The notes beneath the pieces were generated by a model. That model was not told the origin of the DNA and did no database searches. It saw only the letters and a list, made by a program, of their open reading frames with translations. The position numbers and the translations under genes were made by a program. A DNA stretch of 64,000 nt. Source: JAHDHW01 sp965277415. Lineage in GTDB: Bacteria; Bacteroidota; Bacteroidia; Chitinophagales; Saprospiraceae. How positions within the stretch are numbered: position 1 is the first letter of the stretch; the number at the start of each line of letters is the position of its first letter. The stretch covers positions 1 to 64,000 of the forward strand of contig CBDICS010000018.1 in NCBI GenBank assembly GCA_965277415.1, in the 5' to 3' direction. Positions 1-8,332 of this stretch are shown here, one piece after another.

Positions 1-666
1 CGAGTAAAACCATGTGTTATTTGAATTAATTTAGAACTAATAATTTGGCCAAAACCAGGTATTGACATGACGATTTTAGTTTTTTGCGCGAGCTCAATAT
101 CTTCCTCCAACAATGTCTTGATCCGATCATCATATTGCTGGATGGCCGCTTTCATCGCACTCATAGGAACTTGTGTGATTTCGTCCATTTCAAGATGCAA
201 GTCATCTTCGACAAAACCTATTTCTTCGTTTAAAGAATTACGCAAACTCATTAAATATTTTACCATTCGATCACGGTGAGAAATTAATAATCCTAATCGT
301 TCAATAGTCTTAGAAGTAGGCTTCCAAAGTCTTGCTTTACGCTGAAAATCAATTGCATAGGTAGCAATTCTTTGCGCATCTATTTTATCATTTTTCCCTC
401 TTTGAACGCCAATGCTTCGTTTAATTTGTAAAGCACTTTCCAACCATATGTCTGTATCGACGTGCTGATCTAAAGACTTTAAAAGAGGCGCTGAATAAAA
501 CCCTGAATGTTCTAAACAAACAAGACAAGTGGAGAATAAATCAGTGTGAGATTGGAATTCCTGAAGTTCCTCCATCCATGAAAGAATAGCGTTTTGTTTA
601 TTAGTAACGACTCCTTCTTTAAGGAGGATATTCTCTTCATTTCTAAGTGCATAATTAAAAGTCGAT

Positions 667-2122
667 GGGTGCAGTTGCAATTTGTGCCCCATTAATTCAC
701 CAAATTATTCATAAGAATATTCCATCTTTTAGATAAAAGAGCACCTCGCAAAAAATACATTTTCTCTACTGTTTTTTCATTCCAAAAAGTGGAGGCATTT
801 TTAAATCGCAAATTAATCACTCTCCTAATTGCGGATTCAATTATTCCGCTACCGCACATTAATTTATCTCCTTGATAATCAGTATATTGTGTTTTCTCGT
901 TATGCTTGTCTAAATAATTTAACCACCGCTTAATTATTTTACTTGGACGCTTATATATTTCTCTACATCTTGCTACTATTTCTGTGGATTTGCCTTGCCA
1001 TAGTTTTGCTTTAAATTCTTTTAATAGCATTTTTCTTTTTTCTTTACCAATAACTTTAGGCATCTTTTCTATCAGGTCATGAACATAGGAAGAGGCATGG
1101 TAGTAATCTAATGTTTCAATTATTTTATTTTCTGCTACTCCTAATTCTAATAATGTTGTCTTTGTATGATTCCAAATCCAGGGTGCCCCATCTCCCAATA
1201 TTTGTATTGATTTTACTTTACTTACTTTTAATTTCTTTAAATATCTGGACAATAACTTAAAAACATCTTGTTCTCCAAATCGACATCCATAAATTGGCAA
1301 AGCATTTTCATCTGGTTGTCCTGATTCATTCAGTACATCTATTACAAACAATTTTGGTTCTCTCCAATTTGTATCAAATTTATGATTCCCTGCCTGATTT
1401 ATTTGTCCGGTGTACGTTCGTGTTCTTGTTCGGCCTCCATCTATTGATAATACAACTCGTTTGTCTTCTAATGATTCATTGGGCAGAACTAGCAATTCTT
1501 CTTCCTGCTCTGTGAAGCAATGATCTGCTAATTGGTTATTGATATCTCGAACTGAACTAAGACAAATTTCTGTATTAAATTTGCTAAGTACCTGATGTCC
1601 AACATCATAAGAAGGACCTAGAGCCGAACAAAAACCGACTCTATCATATAATCCAGGACTCCCATTTCCTATTATCTTCCAATGTCGTGATATAGAATGT
1701 CGTGAGCCAATCCAGTCCGCTGGAATCTGTTTTGCATAATAGCTATTCACTTTTATTTCATGACCCGTTGATAAGCGTATTCTAAATTTACGCTGCTCTA
1801 ATTTAACACAGCCAGACTCTTTTAATTCCCGCTTTTGAATCAATAATGAGTCATTCGCTGCTTCCGGAAGTAGTTGCTCTCCTATATAATTAAACACGCT
1901 TACAAGCGTTTTTTGTATTTCTTTTTCGTAATCATATAACTGACCCCTTTTTAATATGTCATGCCATTTCACAAGCTCTTTTATCAGCTTTTTCTCAATA
2001 AACTTCTCTATCTTTGGTAATGTAGTGTGGGCGTTCATTTTTTTTGATTTAAGCACCATAAAGATGCTCATTCCACACTACATTTTTATTTTATTCTTTG
2101 GCCACATATCGCAACTACGCCC
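667..2122 (-). mobile_element. ISKra4-like insertion sequence, copy 1, with 9-bp target duplication
   Basis: A 1456-bp element. The left end GGGTGCAGTTGCAATTTG and the complement of the right end, GGGCGTAGTTGCGATATG, form imperfect terminal inverted repeats. It is flanked on both sides by AAAGTCGAT (658-666, 2123-2131), a 9-bp target duplication inside the IS110 transposase gene. It carries one transposase gene on the minus strand. A near-identical copy of the same length lies at 10099-11554. Confidence 0.9.
692..2071 (-). CDS. ISKra4-like transposase
   Basis: 459-residue DDE-type transposase. Visible motifs are VVLSIDGGRTRTR (first Asp), QILGDGAPWIWNHT (second Asp) and GSGIIESAIRRVINLRFKN near the C-terminus (last Glu), in the order and spacing seen in ISKra4/ISAzba1-type transposases. 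The C-terminal tail with LRGALLSKRWN also matches that group. The ISLre2/UPF0236 family is the alternative assignment. The start at 2071 is the longest choice; the methionine at residue 12 is also possible. The gene fills nearly the whole element 667-2122 and looks intact. It differs from the copy at 10124-11503 at only a few residues. Confidence 0.85.
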   Translation of the reverse strand: MSIFMVLKSKKMNAHTTLPKIEKFIEKKLIKELVKWHDILKRGQLYDYEKEIQKTLVSVFNYIGEQLLPEAANDSLLIQKRELKESGCVKLEQRKFRIRLSTGHEIKVNSYYAKQIPADWIGSRHSISRHWKIIGNGSPGLYDRVGFCSALGPSYDVGHQVLSKFNTEICLSSVRDINNQLADHCFTEQEEELLVLPNESLEDKRVVLSIDGGRTRTRTYTGQINQAGNHKFDTNWREPKLFVIDVLNESGQPDENALPIYGCRFGEQDVFKLLSRYLKKLKVSKVKSIQILGDGAPWIWNHTKTTLLELGVAENKIIETLDYYHASSYVHDLIEKMPKVIGKEKRKMLLKEFKAKLWQGKSTEIVARCREIYKRPSKIIKRWLNYLDKHNEKTQYTDYQGDKLMCGSGIIESAIRRVINLRFKNASTFWNEKTVEKMYFLRGALLSKRWNILMNNLVN

Positions 2123-2172
2123 AAAGTCGATTTACTTATATCGATGCCTAGATAAAATTGATAAGTTGTCAT

Positions 2173-2481
2173 TTTTTATTAATTTTAAAATAAGAAGAAA
2201 TGTGGTAATTTTTCGCATTGCGCCATTACCTTACTAATAGGCTCTATGGCCTGAATTTTCATCTGGACTAAAGCGAAAAAAAAGACCGATAGCACTGAAA
2301 CACATTATAGGATCGGTGTCCTTCAAAACGTCTTAGGTAGCTAGCCGGTCTTACCATTTTTTACAACTTTAATTTAGAGAATTTAAATTAGATATTTCTA
2401 ATGTCTACTTGAGGTAATTGATTTTTTATATATTTATATTGCTGTCAAGTGTTGTTGAAATTGTATATTGTAAAACTAAAG
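2173..2481 (-). ncRNA. IS110 left-end non-coding region, candidate bridge RNA, copy 1
   Basis: About 310 bp upstream of the IS110 transposase start, repeated almost exactly at 2702-3010. IS110-group elements encode a bridge RNA in the non-coding end before the recombinase (established for IS621 and relatives). Here the region folds well: AAGACCG at 2282-2288 pairs with CGGTCTT at 2346-2352, with an inner GACCGAT/ATCGGTGTC pairing. The RNA role is inferred from position, conservation and structure. Binding loops were not resolved. Confidence 0.5.
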
Positions 2482-2701
2482 GCGCTGAATAAAACCCTGA
2501 ATGTTCTAAACAAACAAGACAAGTGGAGAATAAATCAGTGTGAGATTGGAATTCCTGAAGTTCCTCCATCCATGAAAGAATAGCGTTTTGTTTATTAGTA
2601 ACGACTCCTTCTTTAAGGAGGATATTCTCTTCATTTCTAAGTGCATAATTAAAAGTCGATTTACTTATATCGATGCCTAGATAAAATTGATAAGTTGTCA
2701 T
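2426..2701 (-). pseudogene. Truncated IS110-family transposase, copy 2
   Basis: Residues 1 to about 75 match the IS110 transposase of the first copy (LGIDISKSTFNYALRNEE through CLVCLEHSGFYSAPL). At 2482 the homology stops abruptly, where the left end of copy 1 (ending TAAAACTAAAG) begins, so the last 17 or so residues of the open frame are read from non-coding sequence. The result is a fragment with the first catalytic Asp but no later catalytic residues. This looks like one element inserted into, or recombined with, another of the same type. Confidence 0.85.
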
Positions 2702-3010
2702 TTTTTATTAATTTTAAAATAAGAAGAAATGTGGTAATTTTCCGCATTGCGCCATTACCTTACTAATAGGCTCTATGGCCTGAATTTTCATCTGGACTAA
2801 AGCGAAAAAAAAGACCGATAGCACTGAAACACATTATAGGATCGGTGTCCTTCAAAACGTCTTAGGTAGCTAGCCGGTCTTACCATTTTTTACAACTTTA
2901 ATTTAGAGAATTTAAATTAGATATTTCTAATGTCTACTTGAGGTAATTGATTTTTTATATATTTATATTGCTGTCAAGTGTTGTTGAAATTGTATATTGT
3001 AAAACTAAAG
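2702..3010 (-). ncRNA. IS110 left-end non-coding region, candidate bridge RNA, copy 2
   Basis: Second copy of the 309-bp block, at an offset of 529 bp from 2173-2481, differing by very few bases (TTTTTCGC versus TTTTCCGC). A short terminal piece, GTATATTGTAAAACTAAAG, is then duplicated at 3011-3029 just before the attC-like spacer. Strong conservation between a truncated and an interrupted copy suggests recent duplication. Confidence 0.5.
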
Positions 3011-3029
3011 GTATATTGTAAAACTAAAG

Positions 3030-3183
3030 GCAAAACGTCCATATCGACTAAACGTCGAGACGGCCTTTGTCCAGAGCGTCAGAGTGTAAAAAAACTAAAA
3101 AACTTATGCTGAGGATTGGCTATGCTTCTTTTTTTACGTACTCCCCTGCGATAGAGGGGTGAGTATTTTTACAGACTGGCGTT
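3030..3183. other. attC-like site carrying a MITE
   Basis: Starts GCAAAACGTCCATATCG and ends in GCGTT at 3179-3183. The left half up to GAGCGT (3079) is attC-like. A 99-bp MITE (3080-3178) is inserted with GCGT on both sides. The following block begins TTCTCGGC (3182), complementary to GCCGAGAA at 8065. The same spacer is found at 14298-14453. Confidence 0.65.
3080..3178. repeat. attC-resident MITE, copy 1 (99 bp)
   Basis: Left end CAGAGTGTAAAAA and right end TTTTTACAGACTG are inverted repeats. GCGT at 3076-3079 and 3179-3182 looks like a 4-bp target duplication. The interior has a strong hairpin, ACTCCCCT-gcgatag-AGGGGTGAGT, that may also act as a transcription terminator. Same TIR type as the IS1182-family fragment at 9478. 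Confidence 0.75.
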
Positions 3184-3207
3184 CTCGGCAAGCAAAAAAT
3201 AAAAAAA

Positions 3208-4110
3208 TCAACAAGCACCTCGTTTCAATAATTGATACTCGCCTTGTTTTTTAAATTCACGAATGGACATACCCGTATACTTTTTAAAAGTCTTGGAGAG
3301 ATGACTGACATCTGTAAAACTTAATTCATTTGCTATTTCGGTAAGATTATAATTCGAATTGAGCAAGCGGATTTCTACTAATTTTAGTTTAGCTTTGATG
3401 ATATATTCTCGTAATGACATCTTCACTTTTTTACGGAAAAATTCACTTAGATAGGTTGGCGATATTAAAAAGGTTTTTCCTAATTGTTCTATTTTCAAAA
3501 GTTGAGGCTCATTAATGTTTTCATTGATATAAGCTAAAAGTTTAGTTACTCGTTCATCTTTTTCGGCATTGGTGGTTATCTCGTAAGCCGAACTTTTTTT
3601 ACTATTTCGCAATAGAATTTCCAAAATACTTGTCATAAAGCTTTTTATCAAAGTGGGGGAACTTGATTGATGATTTCTATTTTCTTTTAAAATCAAATCA
3701 ATCAGCGCATAGATATGCTGTCTGTCTAATTCGTTATATATAATATCTCCAGGTAATTGATTGTAATTGGATAAAATATAAGCAGCTTCTTTAAACCAGT
3801 CCGATTGGTTCGAATCAGTACGTTCACCAATGTTAAAAAAGTTAGAGGTAAATTTTAAAAACACAAATTTGGTTGGTTCTTCAATCTGAAAAGAATGGCA
3901 CTTTAGAGGCGGAAGTAAGAACAAACTCCCCTTTCCATAGTCATGAAAATTGTAATTAATGCATTGTGTTCCCTTTCCTTCTTTGATAAGTACCAATTCG
4001 AAGAAATTGTTTTTTACAGGACGTTGCCGCCATGCTTCCAATTTTAATTCTTGTATTTCAAAAGGTTTATAAGCTTGTAAAACTTGCATATTTATATAGT
4101 TTTGGAACAA
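3208..4110 (-). CDS. AraC-family transcriptional regulator
   Basis: 300-residue regulator with an N-terminal cupin-like sensing domain (about residues 10-150) and a C-terminal AraC/XylS helix-turn-helix pair (about 190-290). The signature is visible as FLISPTYLSEFFRKKVKMSL and FTDVSHLSKTFKKYTGMS. It is transcribed away from the alcohol dehydrogenase gene at 4261, with a shared 150-bp intergenic region, so it probably controls that operon. It is the first gene of the large cassette that starts at 3181, only 25 bp past the attC boundary. The inducer is unknown. Confidence 0.85.
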   Translation of the reverse strand: MFQNYINMQVLQAYKPFEIQELKLEAWRQRPVKNNFFELVLIKEGKGTQCINYNFHDYGKGSLFLLPPLKCHSFQIEEPTKFVFLKFTSNFFNIGERTDSNQSDWFKEAAYILSNYNQLPGDIIYNELDRQHIYALIDLILKENRNHQSSSPTLIKSFMTSILEILLRNSKKSSAYEITTNAEKDERVTKLLAYINENINEPQLLKIEQLGKTFLISPTYLSEFFRKKVKMSLREYIIKAKLKLVEIRLLNSNYNLTEIANELSFTDVSHLSKTFKKYTGMSIREFKKQGEYQLLKRGAC

Positions 4111-4260
4111 AACTAAGATGAAATAGATATAAATTCCAGTTTTCAGGTATTAATACCTTGATTTATACTAAATCAACCTTTTTTTATACTAAAACTTAAA
4201 AGATATATTGACGCATTTTTGCATCGTAATAAAATAATCATTCACAAAATAAAAATTACG

Positions 4261-5247
4261 ATGAAAGGAATGTTAATTAATGAATATGGAGAGAACGCTG
4301 TATTTCAGGTATCAGAAATTGAAAAACCAACCGTAATAGCTGGTCATGTTTTAGTTAAAATCTCAGCATCAAGTGTAAATACGGTAGACACTATGATTCG
4401 CAAAATGGGAAAGGATTTGCCTTTGTCTCCTGATGCGCCTGCTATTCTGGGTATGGACTTCGCAGGAACAATTGAATCTGTCGGAGAAAATGTAGAAGGT
4501 TATTCTGTTGGAGATGAAGTGTATGGTTGTGCAGGTGGTTTGGCAGATTTAGCTGGAACATTAGCGGAGTACATCGTAGCAGATAGTAATCTGTTAGCGC
4601 ATAAGCCTAAAAACTTGTCGATGCGAGAAGCCGCCGCTTTACCTTTAGTGGCGATTACAGCTTTTGAAGGATTGATACGGGCGGGCATCAAAAAAGGACA
4701 AAAGGTATTGGTACAAGGAGGAGCTGGCGGAGTAGGTCATGTTGCCTTACAATTGGCAAATTACTTTGGAGCAGAGGTTTATGCAACAGGTTCAGGTTCG
4801 AAAAAAATGCAGATAATTGAAGAGCTTGGTGCCACGGCCATTAATTACAAAATGGAAACCGTTGAGCAGTTTGTAACCACACATACCAATGGTGCAGGCT
4901 TTGATTTAGTATTTGATTCTGTAGGTGGACCGAATATGATTAAATCCTTTGAAGCAGCTGCATTGAATGCGAATATTGTCAGTACGGTTTCCTTATGTGA
5001 GTTGGATTTGACACTTGCTCACTTTAAGGGTTTATCTCTTCATGTTGTGTTTATGCTAATTCCTATGTTGCATAATTACAAGCGAGAGGAGCACGCCAAA
5101 ATACTTCGAAATATTACTCAAATAGCCGAGGCCGGCGCTTTAAAACCATTACTTGACGAGGAGCGATTTTCACTTGAAGAAGTAGGAAAAGCACACGCCC
5201 GTTTGGAAAGTGGAAATGCTATCGGGAAGATTGTGGTGGAAAATTAG
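4261..5247 (+). CDS. Zinc-type alcohol dehydrogenase / quinone oxidoreductase-like protein
   Basis: Medium-chain dehydrogenase/reductase of about 328 residues. It has the N-terminal GroES-like domain with MDFAGTIESVGENVEGYSVGDEVYG, and the NAD(P)-binding fold with LVQGGAGGVGHVALQLA (AxxGxxG type). No catalytic zinc Cys/His set is obvious, so quinone- or enone-reducing activity is more likely than classic alcohol oxidation. I chose ATG 4261 (MKGMLINEYGE); the longer frame begins with TTG at 4219 and adds non-conserved residues. It is followed by genes for a cupin lipoprotein, a luciferase-like oxidoreductase and an SDR, all on the same strand. Confidence 0.82.
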   Translation: MKGMLINEYGENAVFQVSEIEKPTVIAGHVLVKISASSVNTVDTMIRKMGKDLPLSPDAPAILGMDFAGTIESVGENVEGYSVGDEVYGCAGGLADLAGTLAEYIVADSNLLAHKPKNLSMREAAALPLVAITAFEGLIRAGIKKGQKVLVQGGAGGVGHVALQLANYFGAEVYATGSGSKKMQIIEELGATAINYKMETVEQFVTTHTNGAGFDLVFDSVGGPNMIKSFEAAALNANIVSTVSLCELDLTLAHFKGLSLHVVFMLIPMLHNYKREEHAKILRNITQIAEAGALKPLLDEERFSLEEVGKAHARLESGNAIGKIVVEN

Positions 5248-5280
5248 TATGACTTTCTGCTATTTGATAAATATTCAATA

Positions 5281-5320
5281 GAAAGTGGTTGGTGATTTTT
5301 ATATTGCAAGCCACTTTTAT
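5281..5320 (+). terminator. Possible stem-loop between adh-like and cupin genes
   Basis: AAAGTGG at 5282-5288 pairs with CCACTTT at about 5310-5316, followed by a short T-rich run. The loop is long, so the terminator call is weak. Confidence 0.25.
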
Positions 5321-5361
5321 AACAATTTAACTGCATTTTCTAAATTAAAGCAAAAATTATA

Positions 5362-6219
5362 ATGACTAATAAAATTCTGCTCTTATTGATAATCATTTTA
5401 ATGGGTTGTGAACAAAATAGCGAAACTATTTCAAACAACACCGACACGGCAATAATAGTAAACCCAAGTAACAAAGTAGTACTGAGTAGCGAAATTGAAT
5501 GGGAAAAACTGAACCCTGCCAGAGGTGATAAAAGTCCACAAGCAGGAACCGTGTGGGGAGATAGAAAAGGAGAAGTAGCAACTGGGTTTTTAGTAAAATT
5601 TGTAGATGGATTTTCTTCACCACCGCACATTCATAACGTTACGTATCGGGCAGTAGTGATTAAGGGCTTAGTACATAATGACGACCCCGAGGCAGCAAAT
5701 ATGTGGATGCCAACAGGCAGTTTCTGGACACAACCCCAAGGTGAAGCACACATCACATCTGCCAAAGGTGAAGAGAACATTGCCTATGTAGAAATTGATA
5801 GTGGACCTTATCTCGTAAAGCCTATAGAAGAAGCCGTTGACAATGGTGAGCGTCCCGTCAATATAGATGTCTCGAACATCGTATGGTTAGGCGCTAACAA
5901 AACCGATTGGGTTGTCAAAGGAAGTGATGCACAAATAAGTTTTCTATGGGAAAGTAAAGAAGCGGGTGGTTTAAAAGGACTGTTTGTAAAACTACCGAAA
6001 GGCTTTACCGGTGCATTAAAAACAGACGGAAATATTGTTCACGCTATTGTCATTCAAGGTCAATTGAGTTATACGCTGGTACAATCAGCGGAAACAAAAG
6101 TTTTAGATGCAGGCAGTTATTTTGGTGCTACGAGTAAAGCCATTCACAGCGTTTCAAACGATAGTGAGACAATAATTTATTTAAGAACCAATGGAGCGAT
6201 TGAGATAACAGAAGAATAG
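5362..6219 (+). CDS. DUF4437-like cupin lipoprotein
   Basis: 285 residues. The N-terminus MTNKILLLLIIILMGCEQ is a lipoprotein signal with the lipidated Cys at residue 16, so the mature protein is probably anchored in the periplasm or outer membrane. The body contains two cupin-like halves, including FSSPPHIHNVTYRAVVIKG and AIVIQGQLSYTL, resembling the DUF4437 family. His residues in PPHIHN could bind a metal. The substrate is unknown. It lies in the forward operon of the 3181-8073 cassette, 16 bp before the luciferase-like gene. The start ATG follows an AT-rich leader. Confidence 0.72.
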   Translation: MTNKILLLLIIILMGCEQNSETISNNTDTAIIVNPSNKVVLSSEIEWEKLNPARGDKSPQAGTVWGDRKGEVATGFLVKFVDGFSSPPHIHNVTYRAVVIKGLVHNDDPEAANMWMPTGSFWTQPQGEAHITSAKGEENIAYVEIDSGPYLVKPIEEAVDNGERPVNIDVSNIVWLGANKTDWVVKGSDAQISFLWESKEAGGLKGLFVKLPKGFTGALKTDGNIVHAIVIQGQLSYTLVQSAETKVLDAGSYFGATSKAIHSVSNDSETIIYLRTNGAIEITEE

Positions 6220-6234
6220 TTAAGTAGTCAGTTT

Positions 6235-7209
6235 ATGAAAAAGTTTGAATCAATTAATAAAGGTTACAACAGCATTTTTAAAACCAACCAACTAAGTATA
6301 GGTCTGGTTGTTCCGATTGAAAATTACAGTAAAAGTTCTGTTCCCACTATGAAGCATCATGTGGAAAGGGTGAAATTAACCGAGCAGTTAGGCTTTAAAG
6401 CCGTCTGGGTTCGTGATGTGCCTTTTCACCTACCTTCATTTGGTGATGCAGGACAGACATTTGATCCATTTACTTACTTGGGATTTTTGGCAGGGCAGAC
6501 TTCTGAAATTGCTTTGGGAACGGCTAGTATTGCTTTGCCTTTGCATCATCCAGTTAATATCGCTAAATCTGCGGCAACTATTGACCAATTATCCGACGGG
6601 CGATTAATAATGGGCGTAGCATCAGGCGACCGTCCAGCGGAATATCCCGCCATGAATATTGATTTTGAAAAACGAGGTGAATTATTTCGGGATACTTTTA
6701 ATTATGTTCGCAAAGCACAAGAAGATTTTCCTGTTTTAAATGACAATCATCATGGTCAATTGAATGGACAAATGGATATTCTACCCAAGCCTAAGACTAT
6801 AAAAATTCCGATGTTGATAACAGGTTCCAGTCGGCAAACGACGGAGTGGAATGCTAAACATGGTGACGGTTGGATGTATTATCCAAGACCTATGATGCAA
6901 CAGGCATACACCATTGTGGAGTGGCGCCAGGAGATTGCGAAATATCACAATTTCGATAAACCTTTTATGCAGCCTTTGTATGTGGTTTTAGAAAAAGATG
7001 ATGATTTTAAACCGCAGCCTATTCAATTGGGTTTTAGAATTGGCACAAAATATTTGATTGAATATTTTAATCAAATTCAAGAAATCGGGGTAAACCATGT
7101 TGCCATCAACCTTCGTTTCAACTCAAGAAATATAGAAACAACACTGGAAGAATTGGCGGAAAAAATATTACCCCATTTTAATGTAAAAACAAAAAAAGAG
7201 ACAATATGA
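6235..7209 (+). CDS. LLM-class (luciferase-like) flavin oxidoreductase
   Basis: 324 residues matching luciferase-like monooxygenases: LTEQLGFKAVWVRDVPFH near the N-terminus, IALGTASIALPLHHPVNIAK, and DQLSDGRLIMGVASGDRP, all typical of the flavin-dependent TIM-barrel family. It probably uses reduced flavin to oxidise a small organic compound; the substrate cannot be told from sequence. The stop overlaps the start of the next gene by 4 bp (ATGA), indicating translational coupling with the SDR. There is no signal peptide. Confidence 0.85.
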   Translation: MKKFESINKGYNSIFKTNQLSIGLVVPIENYSKSSVPTMKHHVERVKLTEQLGFKAVWVRDVPFHLPSFGDAGQTFDPFTYLGFLAGQTSEIALGTASIALPLHHPVNIAKSAATIDQLSDGRLIMGVASGDRPAEYPAMNIDFEKRGELFRDTFNYVRKAQEDFPVLNDNHHGQLNGQMDILPKPKTIKIPMLITGSSRQTTEWNAKHGDGWMYYPRPMMQQAYTIVEWRQEIAKYHNFDKPFMQPLYVVLEKDDDFKPQPIQLGFRIGTKYLIEYFNQIQEIGVNHVAINLRFNSRNIETTLEELAEKILPHFNVKTKKETI

Positions 7210-8003
7210 AAAAGACTATTTTAATAACAGGCAGTACCGACGGTATTGGAAAATTGACAGCTCTAAAACTCGCAAAAGACGGTCACGAAATTTATATGCA
7301 TGGTAGAAATGCAGATAAATTAAAAGCAGTCATTTCAGAAATAAAAACGGCTTCAAGCAACGATAATGTAAATGGCTTTGTAGCAGATTTTTCTGATTTA
7401 GAAGCGGTCAAAAATATGGCAAAACAAATCAATCAAGATTTGTCAAAACTGGATATACTCATCAATAATGCAGGTGTTTACAAAAGTCGTGTAGCCAAAA
7501 CAAAGGACGGTTTCGACATCCGTTTTGCGGTCAATTATTTGGCTCCCTATCTTTTGGCTAAGGAAATCATGCCCTTACTCAAAAAGGGAAATGCTTCAAG
7601 AATTATCAACTTAAGTTCGGCTGCACAAGCACCTGTCTCTTTGGAAGCATTGGCAGGGAAACAACCTATTTCAGAAATGGAAGGCTATTCTCAAAGTAAA
7701 TTAGCTTTGGCAATGTGGAGTATGTATTTAGCAGAAAAAGAACCCGATTTGACAGTAATTCCCGTAAATCCAGGTTCTTTATTGAATACGAATATGGTAA
7801 AAGAAGGCTGGGGGTTTCACCGTTCATCTGCGGATAAAGGTAGAGACATCTTGTATGATTTGGCGGTAGCAGATAAATACGGAAATACTTCAGGCAAATA
7901 TTTTGATAATGATAGAGGTGATTTTGGAGCAATTCATCCTGCTGGGGACAATGAAGAAGCAATTCATGCTCTTATCAATAAAACTAATGAGCTGCTGAAT
8001 TAG
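7206..8003 (+). CDS. Short-chain dehydrogenase/reductase
   Basis: 265-residue classical SDR. The cofactor motif TGSTDGIGKLTALKLA lies at residues 7-22, NNAG is present in DILINNAGVY, and the active-site pair YSQSKLA (YxxxK) follows a catalytic Ser in NLSSAAQ. It probably reduces or oxidises a carbonyl/alcohol with NAD(P)H. Its ATG overlaps the stop of the luciferase-like gene, so the two are co-translated. It is the last gene of the cassette; 62 bp after the stop begins the attC site at 8065. Confidence 0.88.
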   Translation: MKKTILITGSTDGIGKLTALKLAKDGHEIYMHGRNADKLKAVISEIKTASSNDNVNGFVADFSDLEAVKNMAKQINQDLSKLDILINNAGVYKSRVAKTKDGFDIRFAVNYLAPYLLAKEIMPLLKKGNASRIINLSSAAQAPVSLEALAGKQPISEMEGYSQSKLALAMWSMYLAEKEPDLTVIPVNPGSLLNTNMVKEGWGFHRSSADKGRDILYDLAVADKYGNTSGKYFDNDRGDFGAIHPAGDNEEAIHALINKTNELLN

Positions 8004-8064
8004 TAGTAACTTCGCAAGTACATTAGAGAAAGAGAAAAATATTATTGCATAGAAAAAGAAGCCA

Positions 8065-8132
8065 GCCGAGAATAATGGCTAAAACGGCAATAGTGGCTAT
8101 GCGTCCCTACTGCGTTTAGCCGAGGCGTTAGC
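8065..8132. other. attC-like recombination site, apparently intact
   Basis: GCCGAGAAT (8065-8073) pairs with TTCTCGGC, the first bases of the preceding cassette at 3182. Inside, GGCTAAAACG (from 8077) pairs with CGTTTAGCC (8113-8121). The site ends GAGGCGTTAGC, very like the 3' end of classical attC sites. Length of about 68 bp is in the normal attC range. No insertion is present. Confidence 0.75.
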
Positions 8133-8283
8133 TGTCAGAAGGTACGATCAAAAGGCATAGTTTATAGCTTTAAAGGTTTTTCTTAATACTCAAAGGGTAA
8201 TTTAAAAATACTATTCTAAAGTATAGAATTTTTAAATCAAAACATTAAAAACATCTTTAATGGTTTATGTCGAGTGTTTTCAA

Positions 8284-8320
8284 TAGAAGAGCCTAAACTA
8301 AAACGGTTTAGGTTCTTCTA
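8284..8320. terminator. Strong inverted repeat downstream of 8333-8842
   Basis: AGAAGAGCCTAAAC pairs with GTTTAGGTTCTTCT around a short loop. It lies just past the stop of the minus-strand gene, so it may end its transcription, although the following T-run on that strand is poor. Confidence 0.5.
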
Positions 8321-8332
8321 TAACAAAAACTA

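Larger units (their letters stand above)
1..2172 (-). pseudogene. IS110-family transposase, interrupted by an IS, runs off the left edge
   Basis: DEDD-type recombinase of the IS110 family. The N-terminus at 2172-2123 reads MTTYQFYLGIDISKST, with the family's first catalytic Asp in LGIDIS. The frame resumes at 666-1 with STFNYALRNEEN and continues through a helix-hairpin-helix-like SIPGFGQII segment near position 55. The C-terminus with its conserved Ser lies outside the window. Coding is split by the ISKra4-like element 667-2122, which duplicated 9 bp (658-666 and 2123-2131), so this copy is inactive unless the IS is excised. A second truncated copy lies at 2479-2701. Function is known for the family; the interruption is seen directly. 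Confidence 0.85.

Noticed and set aside
1294..1515. Plus-strand frames inside the ISKra4-like transposase genes (also at 10726-10947 and 11388-11582)
   Set aside because: They are antisense shadows duplicated with the IS and rich in Leu/Ile from the reverse of transposase codons.
3011..3029. Short direct repeat GTATATTGTAAAACTAAAG as a CRISPR-like unit
   Set aside because: Only two adjacent copies without spacers; it is the tip of the IS110 end. No CRISPR array or cas gene was seen in the window.
5340..5630. Minus-strand frames over the start of the cupin lipoprotein gene
   Set aside because: The plus-strand frame has a proper lipoprotein signal and family similarity; the reverse frames do not.
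7666..7962. Minus-strand frame in the SDR gene at 7206-8003
   Set aside because: Shadow of a gene with intact cofactor and YxxxK motifs.
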